A stretch of 35,610 nucleotides of DNA, taken from assembly GCA_944364075.1 (NCBI GenBank), contig CALVVZ010000009.1:1-35610 (forward strand), written 5' to 3'. This DNA is from an uncultured Clostridia bacterium (GTDB lineage Bacteria > Bacillota > Clostridia > Christensenellales > Aristaeellaceae). The notes under the pieces were generated by a model. It was given only the letters and a program-made list of their open reading frames with translations. It was not told where the DNA came from and ran no database searches. This document shows, piece after piece, positions 1 to 7,746 of the stretch (positions within the stretch are counted from its first letter, which is position 1; every line of letters starts with the position of its first letter). Made by a program: the position numbers and the translations under genes.

Positions 1-4
1 AAAT

Positions 5-49
5 GAAGTCGTGGTTCTCGGCAGTGTGAGTGCCGGGAACCACGGCTTC
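5..49 (-). terminator. Long inverted repeat after the phosphonate genes, possible terminator
   Basis: Bases 5-23 and 31-49 are complementary over 19 positions with two imperfect pairs, separated by a 7-base loop. It lies 40 bases past the stop of the alcohol dehydrogenase gene on the minus strand, where a terminator would be expected. Read on the minus strand it ends in only a short ATTT before the window edge, and the two imperfect pairs are C-A mismatches. On the plus strand they would be G-U pairs, so the hairpin folds better as plus-strand RNA. It may be a terminator for either strand, or an intergenic repeat. Confidence 0.4.
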
Positions 50-88
50 CTGTACCGGGGGATTATTGAGCGGTTACGTTCTGATGCC

Positions 89-1209
89 TTATAGGCGTAG
101 GATTTTGCGATACAGGAGCGCAATGGTATCTTGATCCATTCGCAGGGGAAAATTCTTCAAACGAACAGGATTTACGCCATGGACAAGGAGAGGCAAATCT
201 GCTTCTACGGCTTTGGGAGCTGGTAACGCCAACCGATCAACAATCTGGCCAAATAGCTCTGCCGCCTGTTCCGGCGTATGGGGCACTTCATGGTCTCGGC
301 CAGCCGTACAAAAACGTCGTGCAAATAGGCTTCTCCCCGCGGATCAATGCAACGCTCCGGATTCGCCAGCATAAAAGGCCACAGCTGTCGTACGCAAAGC
401 GCTGCAGCATGTCCATGAGCAATGCCATACAAACTGGTAAGTTTGTAACACATAGCATGTCCAGCAGTCGTTTGGGTAATATTAATGGCTTTTCCCGCCA
501 GGTTTGCCGCATGCAGCATCTGCGTATTACCTTGATCTTCGTTACGTAGGTAGCTATCCATACTTTCCAAGATCCGGGTGAGCGCCTGCCTTGCGTATGC
601 TTCGCTTTTTTGGGTTGCATTCAGTGACCGAAATGCCTCCACCGCATGGCAAAAGGCGTCCATCATCGTCGCATGCCGTTGATACTCGGGAAGCGTTTTT
701 AATACGCTTGCGTCCAGCAAGACTGCATCAGGAATACACTGTTCACTGGTAATGGACTGTTTCTCACCTGCAGCATAAACAACCGCATATCTCGTTGCCT
801 CGCTTCCAGTTCCAGCTGTGGTAGGTACAGCAAGAAACGGAAGTTCTTCTATTGGAGCAGGCTGAAGTAAGTCCAAGCCGGCAGGATTTTGCCGTCCATA
901 AAGGCGAATGCACTTTGCCACATCGATAGCGCTGCCGCCCCCTATCACTGCGATACCATCACAGTGTTTCCCTTGCAGTAGCTCAATACCCTTGCTTACC
1001 GACTCCACTTGAGGATTGGGGCAAAAATCCGAAAAAGGAACAACCCTGATGCCAAGCCTCTGCGTTAGGCTATCCAGATACTTCCCGATGCGCAACCGCG
1101 AGATCCACGGGTTGCATACCAACAGCAAGCATGATACGCCCTGATCGCGAAGGTATGCATCAACCTCCGTATAATGCTCATCGGCTTGTAAGATTCGTTG
1201 CTTCTTCAT
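89..1209 (-). pseudogene. Frameshifted iron-containing alcohol dehydrogenase, probable phosphonoacetaldehyde reductase
   Basis: The reading frame matches group III iron-dependent alcohol dehydrogenases, which reduce aldehydes with NAD(P)H. It shows the nucleotide-binding GGGS at residues 90-93, the VPTTAGTGSE stretch near 128-137, and the metal-ligand pattern D184, H188, H251, H265. After about residue 307 the frame breaks. The family-like C-terminus continues in another frame from about base 289 down to the TAA at 89. One missing base near 285-292 explains this, and restoring it would give about 373 residues, normal for the family. ATG at 1209 follows an AAGGGGAAGG ribosome site, 11 bases after the PEP mutase stop. 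Known phosphonate clusters use such enzymes (PhpC type) to make 2-hydroxyethylphosphonate from phosphonoacetaldehyde. The substrate here is inferred from the neighbour. The break may be real or a sequencing error. Confidence 0.75.
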
Positions 1210-1220
1210 GCCCTTCCCCT

Positions 1221-3227
1221 TCAAATCTCGTCGGGAATCAGACGAATGATTTCCTTAAACGGCATGCATATATCATCGCATTCTTTCGCCCGATGGCTCT
1301 GCAGAATCAACTGCGCCGCATGCTGCATAGCTGGGAAACCCGTACGTGTAAGCTGATTGGCATAGATCACAATGTTCACGCCGCGCTTTTCAAATTCTTC
1401 TTCAGTCACCTCATTGAACGATGTCGGCACTACCACAATCGGCGTGACCGTGTTTTGCGCACGGAAAGCCTCGACGAAGGCAAAAATCTCAGCGGGGTCC
1501 TTTTTACGGCTATGAATCATGATGGCATCAGCGCCTGCTTCGGCAAAGGCAAAGGCACGTTTGAGCGCGTCCTCCATCCCCCGCTCCAGAATGAGGCTTT
1601 CAATACGTGCGCAAATCATGAAATCCTTGGTTTTTTGAGCACGTTTCCCCGCGCGAATCTTGTTGCAGAAATTCTCAATGCTATCCTGGGTCTGCGCCAC
1701 TTCGGTGCCAAACAGCGAATTCTTTTTCAGTCCCGTCTTGTCTTCAATGATAATCATGCTTACTCCCATGCGCTCCAGGGTACGCACGGTATACACAAAG
1801 TGCTCGGTCAATCCACCCGTATCCCCGTCAAAGATAATAGGCTTGGTTGTCACTTCCATGATATCGTCAATGGTACGGAAACGCGAAGACATATCCACCA
1901 GCTCAATATCCGGCTTTCCTTTTGCGGTAGAATCGCACAGAGAGCTTACCCACATTGCATCAAAGGAACGTGCCTGTCCTTCCTCATAGACAACGGTCTT
2001 TTCTGCAATCAGACCCGTAATACCGGAATGTGTCTCAATGGCTTTGATCAGCGGCTTCAACTCCAACGCCCGCCGAAGACTGCCACGCCGGATATCCGGC
2101 ATGCTCGCAGCAGTGTATACACCCTGCTGACGCGCCTTTTCCTCAGCCGCCGTGTCATAGGCGTACTCGATCAACCGTCCACCGTAGCTGGCCAGAATGT
2201 CCACGACCTCATTGCGAATAGCGCGCTGGAACCCACTACGCCAGTCATCTCCATGCACAACAATATCCGGTTGCAGGTTTTCCAGCACGCTTCTGTAACT
2301 TAGCGACGGTTGCAAAATAACCTGTGATACGCCTTTGATGCTTTTGAGCATCTCTACCCGTTGTTCATAGTTAATCATGGGAAGACGTTTGTACCCCGCA
2401 ATTGCCTGATCGCTTAAGGCACCAATAATTAACCGGCCAAGAGATGCAGCCTTGCGGATAATCGCAAAGTGTCCCGAATGCAGGATATCTGATGAAAAGC
2501 ACATATAAACCACACGCTGCTTTAGCGCTTCCACGCGCTGACCAACTGTTTCCAGTTCTTGCGGCGTATCTACCTCTGCGCATAACATATCCCGTACATC
2601 CAACGGCGTCAGATTCATCGCATCGGACACCGTATTCAATGCGTTTTCTGCATAGCAGGATGTTTCCCCACGCTCACAAAAATCGCAAATGGCATCCAAC
2701 CATTTTTCCCAGTCTGCCTGTTTAAGGAAATATAACGGCTGCGCTGCCAGTGCGCTATCAAAAAACTCAATCCCCACCTTGTCAATATGCCCGTCATGGA
2801 TAACCGCTTTGAAGTCCTTTTGCGGAACAGGCTGGGTAGAGCTGACCACCATGCAGCTGTCAGGACTGTTGAGTACCTTTTCCAGCACTTCACCGTCAAA
2901 AACCAGATCGCCATGCAGCAGTAGCAGGTCGTCACCACGCAATTCATTGCGGGCGAAATAAATGGAATAAATATAATTGGTTTGATCATACAAAGGATTA
3001 TGTACAAATGCGATATGCGAAGCACGTTCTTTGCAGTAATTTATTAACACCTGATGAAACAATCCTGTGGTCATCACAATTTGCTGCACGCCATGAGCGA
3101 CTAGCAAATCCAGCTGTCGGCTAACAATGGTATCTTCAGGCGTCAAAGCAGACATGCATTTAGGGTAGCGGCTTGTAAGCTCCCCCATACGTCTTCCCAT
3201 ACCCGAATTCAAAATAAGCGCCTTCAT
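1221..3227 (-). CDS. aepX: Three-domain phosphonate enzyme: NTP transferase, cytidylyltransferase and PEP mutase
   Basis: This 668-residue protein joins three enzymes. Residues 1-225 look like a sugar-1-phosphate type nucleotidyltransferase (NSGMGRRMG at 7-15, LHGDLVFD near 104-111). Residues 238-365 are a cytidylyltransferase-like domain with the HxGH nucleotide motif (HSGH, 250-253). Residues 390-668 are phosphoenolpyruvate mutase, with DGDTGG (467-472), the diagnostic EDKTGLKKNSLFG (495-507), ARIES (540-544) and AGADAIMIHSRKK (564-576). PEP mutase converts PEP to phosphonopyruvate, the entry step to almost all C-P compounds. The other two domains probably activate a phosphonate with CTP for attachment to a glycan. 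ATG at 3227 is preferred because AAGGAGAGG lies 5 bases upstream; the open frame extends 32 codons further without a good site. The next gene, an alcohol dehydrogenase, fits the pathway. The mutase call is firm, and the substrates of the two transferase domains are inferred. Confidence 0.93.
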   Translation of the reverse strand: MKALILNSGMGRRMGELTSRYPKCMSALTPEDTIVSRQLDLLVAHGVQQIVMTTGLFHQVLINYCKERASHIAFVHNPLYDQTNYIYSIYFARNELRGDDLLLLHGDLVFDGEVLEKVLNSPDSCMVVSSTQPVPQKDFKAVIHDGHIDKVGIEFFDSALAAQPLYFLKQADWEKWLDAICDFCERGETSCYAENALNTVSDAMNLTPLDVRDMLCAEVDTPQELETVGQRVEALKQRVVYMCFSSDILHSGHFAIIRKAASLGRLIIGALSDQAIAGYKRLPMINYEQRVEMLKSIKGVSQVILQPSLSYRSVLENLQPDIVVHGDDWRSGFQRAIRNEVVDILASYGGRLIEYAYDTAAEEKARQQGVYTAASMPDIRRGSLRRALELKPLIKAIETHSGITGLIAEKTVVYEEGQARSFDAMWVSSLCDSTAKGKPDIELVDMSSRFRTIDDIMEVTTKPIIFDGDTGGLTEHFVYTVRTLERMGVSMIIIEDKTGLKKNSLFGTEVAQTQDSIENFCNKIRAGKRAQKTKDFMICARIESLILERGMEDALKRAFAFAEAGADAIMIHSRKKDPAEIFAFVEAFRAQNTVTPIVVVPTSFNEVTEEEFEKRGVNIVIYANQLTRTGFPAMQHAAQLILQSHRAKECDDICMPFKEIIRLIPDEI

Positions 3228-3249
3228 ACGATTCCTCTCCTTTTCAGAT

Positions 3250-3405
3250 TCAAGTGCGAATTTGGATATGACGCGAAATAGCACGGACGCAAATTTTTTT
3301 CGTCGCCTTGCTACTGACTCCAAAGTTCACATTATACGTTTCCTTTATTTGAGTTATCGCAGATTTCCAGCTGCCGTCATCGAGTCGCGTACGCTGCACA
3401 CACAT
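3250..3405 (-). CDS. Possible small protein of unknown function (51 residues)
   Basis: A 51-codon frame starts with ATG at 3405, one base after the TAA of the GtrA-like gene. AGAGGA lies 6 bases upstream, so the start is well placed for coupled translation. It ends 22 bases before the PEP mutase start. The product is basic, with no signal peptide or membrane segment, and I recognise no family. It may be a small real protein or the remnant of a longer gene, since the 180-base gap it fills is unusual in a cluster that is otherwise tightly packed. The evidence is the ribosome site and position only. Confidence 0.35.
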   Translation of the reverse strand: MCVQRTRLDDGSWKSAITQIKETYNVNFGVSSKATKKICVRAISRHIQIRT

Positions 3406-3406
3406 G

Positions 3407-3871
3407 TTAGTTCCTCTTTTGTAACTTATCCAGCCAATTTGCATGCAGCATAGTCCGCTTAGTAATATAGTTCCAAGTCATTACCAACAAGGTTGCCAGT
3501 ATTTTATTGATCATATACATGCTTACAGTGAATCCCAAAATGGTAAATAATATAGCTTCTTCTCCAAATAGCAGTCTAAAAATAAGCATAAATAGTTCAT
3601 TAAAGAGAAGTCCCATTGCACTTGTTAAAAAGAAACCAACTTTAGTGGCATGTCCATTCTTTTTTGCCCCCTCAAATACCCATGCAACGCACATCAAGTA
3701 GTTGATCGCCACTGAACCCATGAAAGCGATGGGCGTTGCTATAAGGGTATCCAGGTGAAACCATTCCTTGAGCATTACCAGAAGAATAAATTCCACAGCA
3801 AAGCAAATTATACCTGTAATCAGAAAGCGGAAAATTTCCTGCATACGCGATGCTTGTTCTGCTCTTTTCAT
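3407..3871 (-). CDS. GtrA-family membrane protein
   Basis: This 154-residue protein has four hydrophobic segments and the GtrA/DPMS-like layout: an N-terminal FRFLITGIICFAVEF helix, then a loop containing INYLMCVAWVF, then two more helices. GtrA proteins are thought to flip polyprenyl-phosphate-linked sugars across the membrane for glycosylation on the outer face. ATG at 3871 is chosen over the longer frame because AAAAGAGGAA sits 7 bases upstream and because the upstream gene's stop is only 19 bases away. The upstream gene is the matching GtrB/DPM1-like transferase, so the pair probably works together. The gene lies in the AT-rich part of the cluster. The family is confident, but the flipped lipid is unknown. 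Confidence 0.88.
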   Translation of the reverse strand: MKRAEQASRMQEIFRFLITGIICFAVEFILLVMLKEWFHLDTLIATPIAFMGSVAINYLMCVAWVFEGAKKNGHATKVGFFLTSAMGLLFNELFMLIFRLLFGEEAILFTILGFTVSMYMINKILATLLVMTWNYITKRTMLHANWLDKLQKRN

Positions 3872-3890
3872 ATGCTGATTCCTCTTTTTC

Positions 3891-4862
3891 TCAACTAACC
3901 ATATGCTTCTGACGATCTTCCACCGTTTGTTTAACATTGTGAATAGATGCCAGAATGTTCATTTGTATTTCAAAACTCTGCCGTGCTTTTTTGCCTTGAG
4001 TATCTAATACAAGACCAATTGCAAAAAACAATAATGCAGCAATCATAATAAACCCAGATACCATAAGCGTAGGAATTCGCGGGACAAGCCCGGTTACGTT
4101 ATACTCAGCCATTACAGGCACAAACATTACAAGTGCTATAATTAGTAATAGAAAGGCAATAATGCTGAAAAAAGGTAAGGGTTTGTAATCCTTTACAAGT
4201 TTTCCAATGGTTTTTAGGACCTTGAATCCATCGGAAAAAGTGTTTAGTTTGGACTCACTACCAGCCGGTCTGTCTCGATAACCAACGGGCATGGAGGACA
4301 GTAACAAGTTCTTATCTAATGCGTGGATGGTCATTTCGGTTTCAATTTCAAAACCCTTTGACATAATCGGAAAACTCTTGACAAATGTGCGACTGAATGC
4401 TCGATATCCCGTCATGATGTCAGTAACATTTCCACCAAAGAAACTGTTAACTAGTTTTCGCACTAATAGATTCCCTAAATTATGGAAAGGACGCTTGTTT
4501 TCGGTAAAATATGTTGAAGATAGACGATCGCCTACAACCATATCAGCGCCTTGCTCTAATACTTGATTGACCATGTCACGGGCATTTTCAGAAGGATACG
4601 TATCGTCACCATCAATCATCAAATAGCAATCCGCATCAATCTCACGAAACATTGTACGGATAACATTGCCCTTTCCCTGGCGGCGTTCGTAACGCACAAT
4701 CGCTCCTGCTTTTCGGGCAATTTCGTCCGTTCCATCCTTGGAATTATTGTCATAAACGTAGATATCTGCTTCAGGTAGAACAGCCTGAAAATCAGCAATG
4801 ACTTTGGCAATGGTTTGACTTTCGTTGTAGCAGGGGATCAGAACAGCGATACTCTTAGACAT
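3891..4862 (-). CDS. GtrB/DPM1-like glycosyltransferase (GT2) with two C-terminal membrane helices
   Basis: The 323-residue protein begins with a GT2 domain: CYNES near residue 11, YDNNSKDGT near 37-45 and the metal-binding DGDD at 84-87. QGKGNVIR and TGYRAFS, typical of dolichyl-phosphate-mannose synthase relatives, are also present. Two strongly hydrophobic segments follow in the last third. Such enzymes transfer a sugar from a nucleotide donor to undecaprenyl phosphate on the inner face of the membrane. ATG at 4862 overlaps the end of the upstream DUF6020-like gene by 8 bases, so the two are translationally coupled. The GtrA-like partner follows 19 bases downstream. Which sugar is used cannot be read from the sequence. 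Confidence 0.9.
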   Translation of the reverse strand: MSKSIAVLIPCYNESQTIAKVIADFQAVLPEADIYVYDNNSKDGTDEIARKAGAIVRYERRQGKGNVIRTMFREIDADCYLMIDGDDTYPSENARDMVNQVLEQGADMVVGDRLSSTYFTENKRPFHNLGNLLVRKLVNSFFGGNVTDIMTGYRAFSRTFVKSFPIMSKGFEIETEMTIHALDKNLLLSSMPVGYRDRPAGSESKLNTFSDGFKVLKTIGKLVKDYKPLPFFSIIAFLLLIIALVMFVPVMAEYNVTGLVPRIPTLMVSGFIMIAALLFFAIGLVLDTQGKKARQSFEIQMNILASIHNVKQTVEDRQKHMVS

Positions 4863-7455
4863 CAAAATTATCTCCCTTCGTGCTGCTTATTTCGCAGTGC
4901 TCTTCGCTATCCAAATATACTTTCCGTTGATATAAAAATGTTACCAATGCTAATGTAATTACGCCTAGTTGAATAAAATAGATGTATCTAAAGCTTTGAT
5001 GATACAGCACCAATATCATAGCAACAATATTACCTAGAAGAGGTGCTGCCACATACCAAAGTTTGTTTAGTCGGTGCCTGTTCCAATAAAGGAATAAAAC
5101 AAATAGGAAAATCAAATATGCACCGCTTCGCCATAATAGCATGTCAGATAGCTGATCTTCTGCTCTCTCTCCCGGAAAAGCCCAGTATACCCATGCCCGA
5201 TATGTATCGGCAATCCTGTTATGAACGTAGTAGCCATCTCCATTTTCAAAGCCCTGGAATGCTAGGCCAACTTCATCATTGACAAAGATACCATCAAATA
5301 TTCGTGCATTAAAACTGTCTTCGTCATCTGGCTGTGAGACATCCCACATAATGTTCATACCATCTAGACGATCCTTAATTACAATATCTGGATATTTACT
5401 CAGAGCTTCAAAATAGATCTGGAAAGCTTCCTTTGCTCCAAAGGATGACAAGTCCATTTTGTTTTCACCACCGCCCCAGAGGTAATCATCGTGGCCCTTG
5501 AAACGTGAATAATAATTCTTCCAGTTTTCCATACTCATCACATCTTCAAGACGCGTCATTGTTTCGTTTGAAAGATGCTTGTCTTTATTCAGACAGGAAC
5601 CCACACCGCAAAACATCGTCACAAAGCTGGAAACCGGATTGGGCGCAACCTGCAATAAAGAGAAAACAGGCCCCTCAAATATGGCAATTATAATGCAGGC
5701 AGATGCCAAACAAGTCATCGCCCTTACCTTGATCATATGCCAGTGTCTGATCGTCATAATCAAAAGCACACAGGACATAAAAGCAAATGGAACTATTCCG
5801 TTATGCCGTAATTCCTTCAAAAGCACCATAGCAACGGATAATTCAACTAAAAATATCGGTTTGCGCAACATTTTGACGTCCATAATTATTTTAAATAGAA
5901 GAACCATTGCCCAAACCAGTACATAAGTAAAAGGGAAATCTTTCAACGGACTAATATTGGGAACTGCATTATTAGGCAATAATGCAAACAATGCGACGGA
6001 AAAAAATATGTTTCGGGCCTTTATACCACATGCATAAGGAATTCTTGCTACTTGTCCAATTAGGAGCGAGAAAAGGACAAGTTGAATTGCTACATTTATA
6101 GAAGGATGATCAACCAGTAAGAGTCCTGCCTTTATAAGCAAGGTATGCATAAGAGGATGCCAGTTGTCGTATACGTTGGTTCTGGCTTGCATCAGCTGCG
6201 AAACCGTATCTGATGGAAAACCACCTGGGAAAAAGCCAATAAAGGATATGGATAAAACGCCTAGCGCAATAAGGGAGGACAGTACTGCGACTGTGCGCTC
6301 GCTAAGTCTCCTGTCGGGTATAGTATGCAGTTCTGCGCTCCTTCCTACTTTTTCCATAATTGATAAAATCGCAAGAATAACAGGATAAAACCATAATGTT
6401 CCCAGGAGCAAATAGGCACAGCGATCGTAGGAGAAAGACATATAATTGCCTTGTAAGAATAATCGGTAGCCAAAGGATGCAAAAGAAGCATATAGACTTA
6501 CAAGAAAAACCCAAATCCACTCGCCACGTCTCTTTGCTATGCAACAGTCGTTTTTCTCCGCCTTGTACAAAATGAACAGCACTGCACAACCCAAGCCGCC
6601 CAAGACCAGACAAACTGAGGCTGCCGGTTTTATATAAGAAGATAAGAGGAACAATGCAACCGTAACGCTACAATAAATCAAACATTTCCACAGATAGCTT
6701 CTACTCATCAGGATAAAGATGACCGCTGTGCTTGCTGCAAGCACTAATAGGAAGGATAGCGCACAAAGTATCCACCCCATTACAGAAAGTGACTCATCGA
6801 ACTCAAAGACATACTGGCCTCCTGACGGAGTGTTTGCCGCAGCAAATAAGTTAACATCGTAACGTAGCTGCGGACTCAACTGAATCGTGCAATATCCGCA
6901 CCAAGAGTGTGACACAAATTCCATCTCGATATGAGGGTGTAATCCGGTATTCAGCACAATGGTTTGTGATTCTATGTCTTCAGAAAGAGTTGCCAAAAGC
7001 GCTTCACCATTTATCTGCCATCCAGCAGGGAGCGGGTCTACTGACGTTAAGTCAAACTCAGAGCCATCTTCAAAATATACGTGATTAAGCCATACTTCAT
7101 TACTATTTGATCCTTCAGGAACGGTAGAATAAGCAGTAATGGTAATTTGTCCATCTTGTGTATACTGATACCATTTTGCGCTTAGCATCGTGTCAAGTGG
7201 GATCAGCAACATTACTGCTAGTGCAAGAGAAAAACTAAGAAAAAGCAGTTCTCCTCTTCTGGAGGTACTTTTCCAGTTTCGCGCAAAAAGCCTGGAAATT
7301 CCTACGTATCCAATGCCTGCAAAAAAGCCAACAACCGTATAGCAATATGAATGCCACGTTTGAAATGTATCCAATATAAGTGGTAAAATGACACCGCCAA
7401 TTACTGCTCCCAGGGAATACTGTAACCATAGCGTTCGTTGCTTAGAATTTTTCAT
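4855..7455 (-). CDS. Large polytopic membrane protein, DUF6020-like, candidate GT-C glycosyltransferase
   Basis: The 866-residue protein has three N-terminal hydrophobic segments and a polar outer loop at about 93-222, which is rich in beta-type sequence and contains the cysteine pair CGYC. About ten further membrane helices follow. The FPGGFPSDT, then NWHPLMHTLL, motif at 409-440 matches what I know of DUF6020 proteins, a family of polytopic proteins found in Firmicutes glycan loci. The topology resembles GT-C enzymes that use lipid-linked sugars outside the membrane. Its neighbours, GtrB-like and GtrA-like, are what such an enzyme needs. ATG at 7455 follows AAAGGGAG by 8 bases. The DNA is very AT-rich compared with flanking regions, consistent with transfer. 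The enzymatic role is inference. Confidence 0.75.
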   Translation of the reverse strand: MKNSKQRTLWLQYSLGAVIGGVILPLILDTFQTWHSYCYTVVGFFAGIGYVGISRLFARNWKSTSRRGELLFLSFSLALAVMLLIPLDTMLSAKWYQYTQDGQITITAYSTVPEGSNSNEVWLNHVYFEDGSEFDLTSVDPLPAGWQINGEALLATLSEDIESQTIVLNTGLHPHIEMEFVSHSWCGYCTIQLSPQLRYDVNLFAAANTPSGGQYVFEFDESLSVMGWILCALSFLLVLAASTAVIFILMSRSYLWKCLIYCSVTVALFLLSSYIKPAASVCLVLGGLGCAVLFILYKAEKNDCCIAKRRGEWIWVFLVSLYASFASFGYRLFLQGNYMSFSYDRCAYLLLGTLWFYPVILAILSIMEKVGRSAELHTIPDRRLSERTVAVLSSLIALGVLSISFIGFFPGGFPSDTVSQLMQARTNVYDNWHPLMHTLLIKAGLLLVDHPSINVAIQLVLFSLLIGQVARIPYACGIKARNIFFSVALFALLPNNAVPNISPLKDFPFTYVLVWAMVLLFKIIMDVKMLRKPIFLVELSVAMVLLKELRHNGIVPFAFMSCVLLIMTIRHWHMIKVRAMTCLASACIIIAIFEGPVFSLLQVAPNPVSSFVTMFCGVGSCLNKDKHLSNETMTRLEDVMSMENWKNYYSRFKGHDDYLWGGGENKMDLSSFGAKEAFQIYFEALSKYPDIVIKDRLDGMNIMWDVSQPDDEDSFNARIFDGIFVNDEVGLAFQGFENGDGYYVHNRIADTYRAWVYWAFPGERAEDQLSDMLLWRSGAYLIFLFVLFLYWNRHRLNKLWYVAAPLLGNIVAMILVLYHQSFRYIYFIQLGVITLALVTFLYQRKVYLDSEEHCEISSTKGDNFDV

Positions 7456-7746
7456 CTGCAGGACTCCCTTTCTGAAGAAGATACTACAACCTGTATGTAG
7501 CATAAAGATTAATTCTAGCTACTAGCCTTGATAAGCGCAACAACCTAATATAATAACATACAATACTTTTCTAACAAAGCTGTAAGCCATATTTTCATGT
7601 GCATTAACTTAGGAATACAAATACCAGAAAGCAGTAGAAGCAAATGAAGCATATCTGCAACGTTGAAAGTATTGTTGACCAAGCTACTATCCATGTTAGA
7701 TAAATAGCTCCTAAAGATAGCATTAATGTCCGGGCACTATGTAAAA
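7456..7746. other. AT-rich gap inside the glycan cluster
   Basis: This 291-base stretch separates the GT2-GT4 fusion from the DUF6020 block. It has a candidate minus-strand promoter (separate entry) and no convincing terminator. A 49-codon minus-strand frame runs from ATG at 7694 to TAG at 7545 and would encode a hydrophobic peptide, but its AGGAGC site is 12 bases away and the promoter lies inside it, so I do not call it a gene. An overlapping hydrophobic frame (7604-7822) is also open. This may be a decayed membrane-protein gene. Confidence 0.5.
7550..7577 (-). promoter_or_regulatory. Candidate sigma-A promoter for the DUF6020-phosphonate block
   Basis: On the minus strand TTGTTA (bases 7572-7577) and TATTAT (7550-7555) are separated by 16 bases. 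The start would lie about 85-90 bases before the ATG at 7455. The region is AT-rich, so chance matches are likely. Its position in the only large gap of the cluster supports it. Confidence 0.4.

Noticed and set aside
1131-2303. 390-codon plus-strand frame opposite the PEP mutase
   Set aside because: Antisense shadow. It has no recognisable family, while the minus strand encodes clear catalytic motifs.
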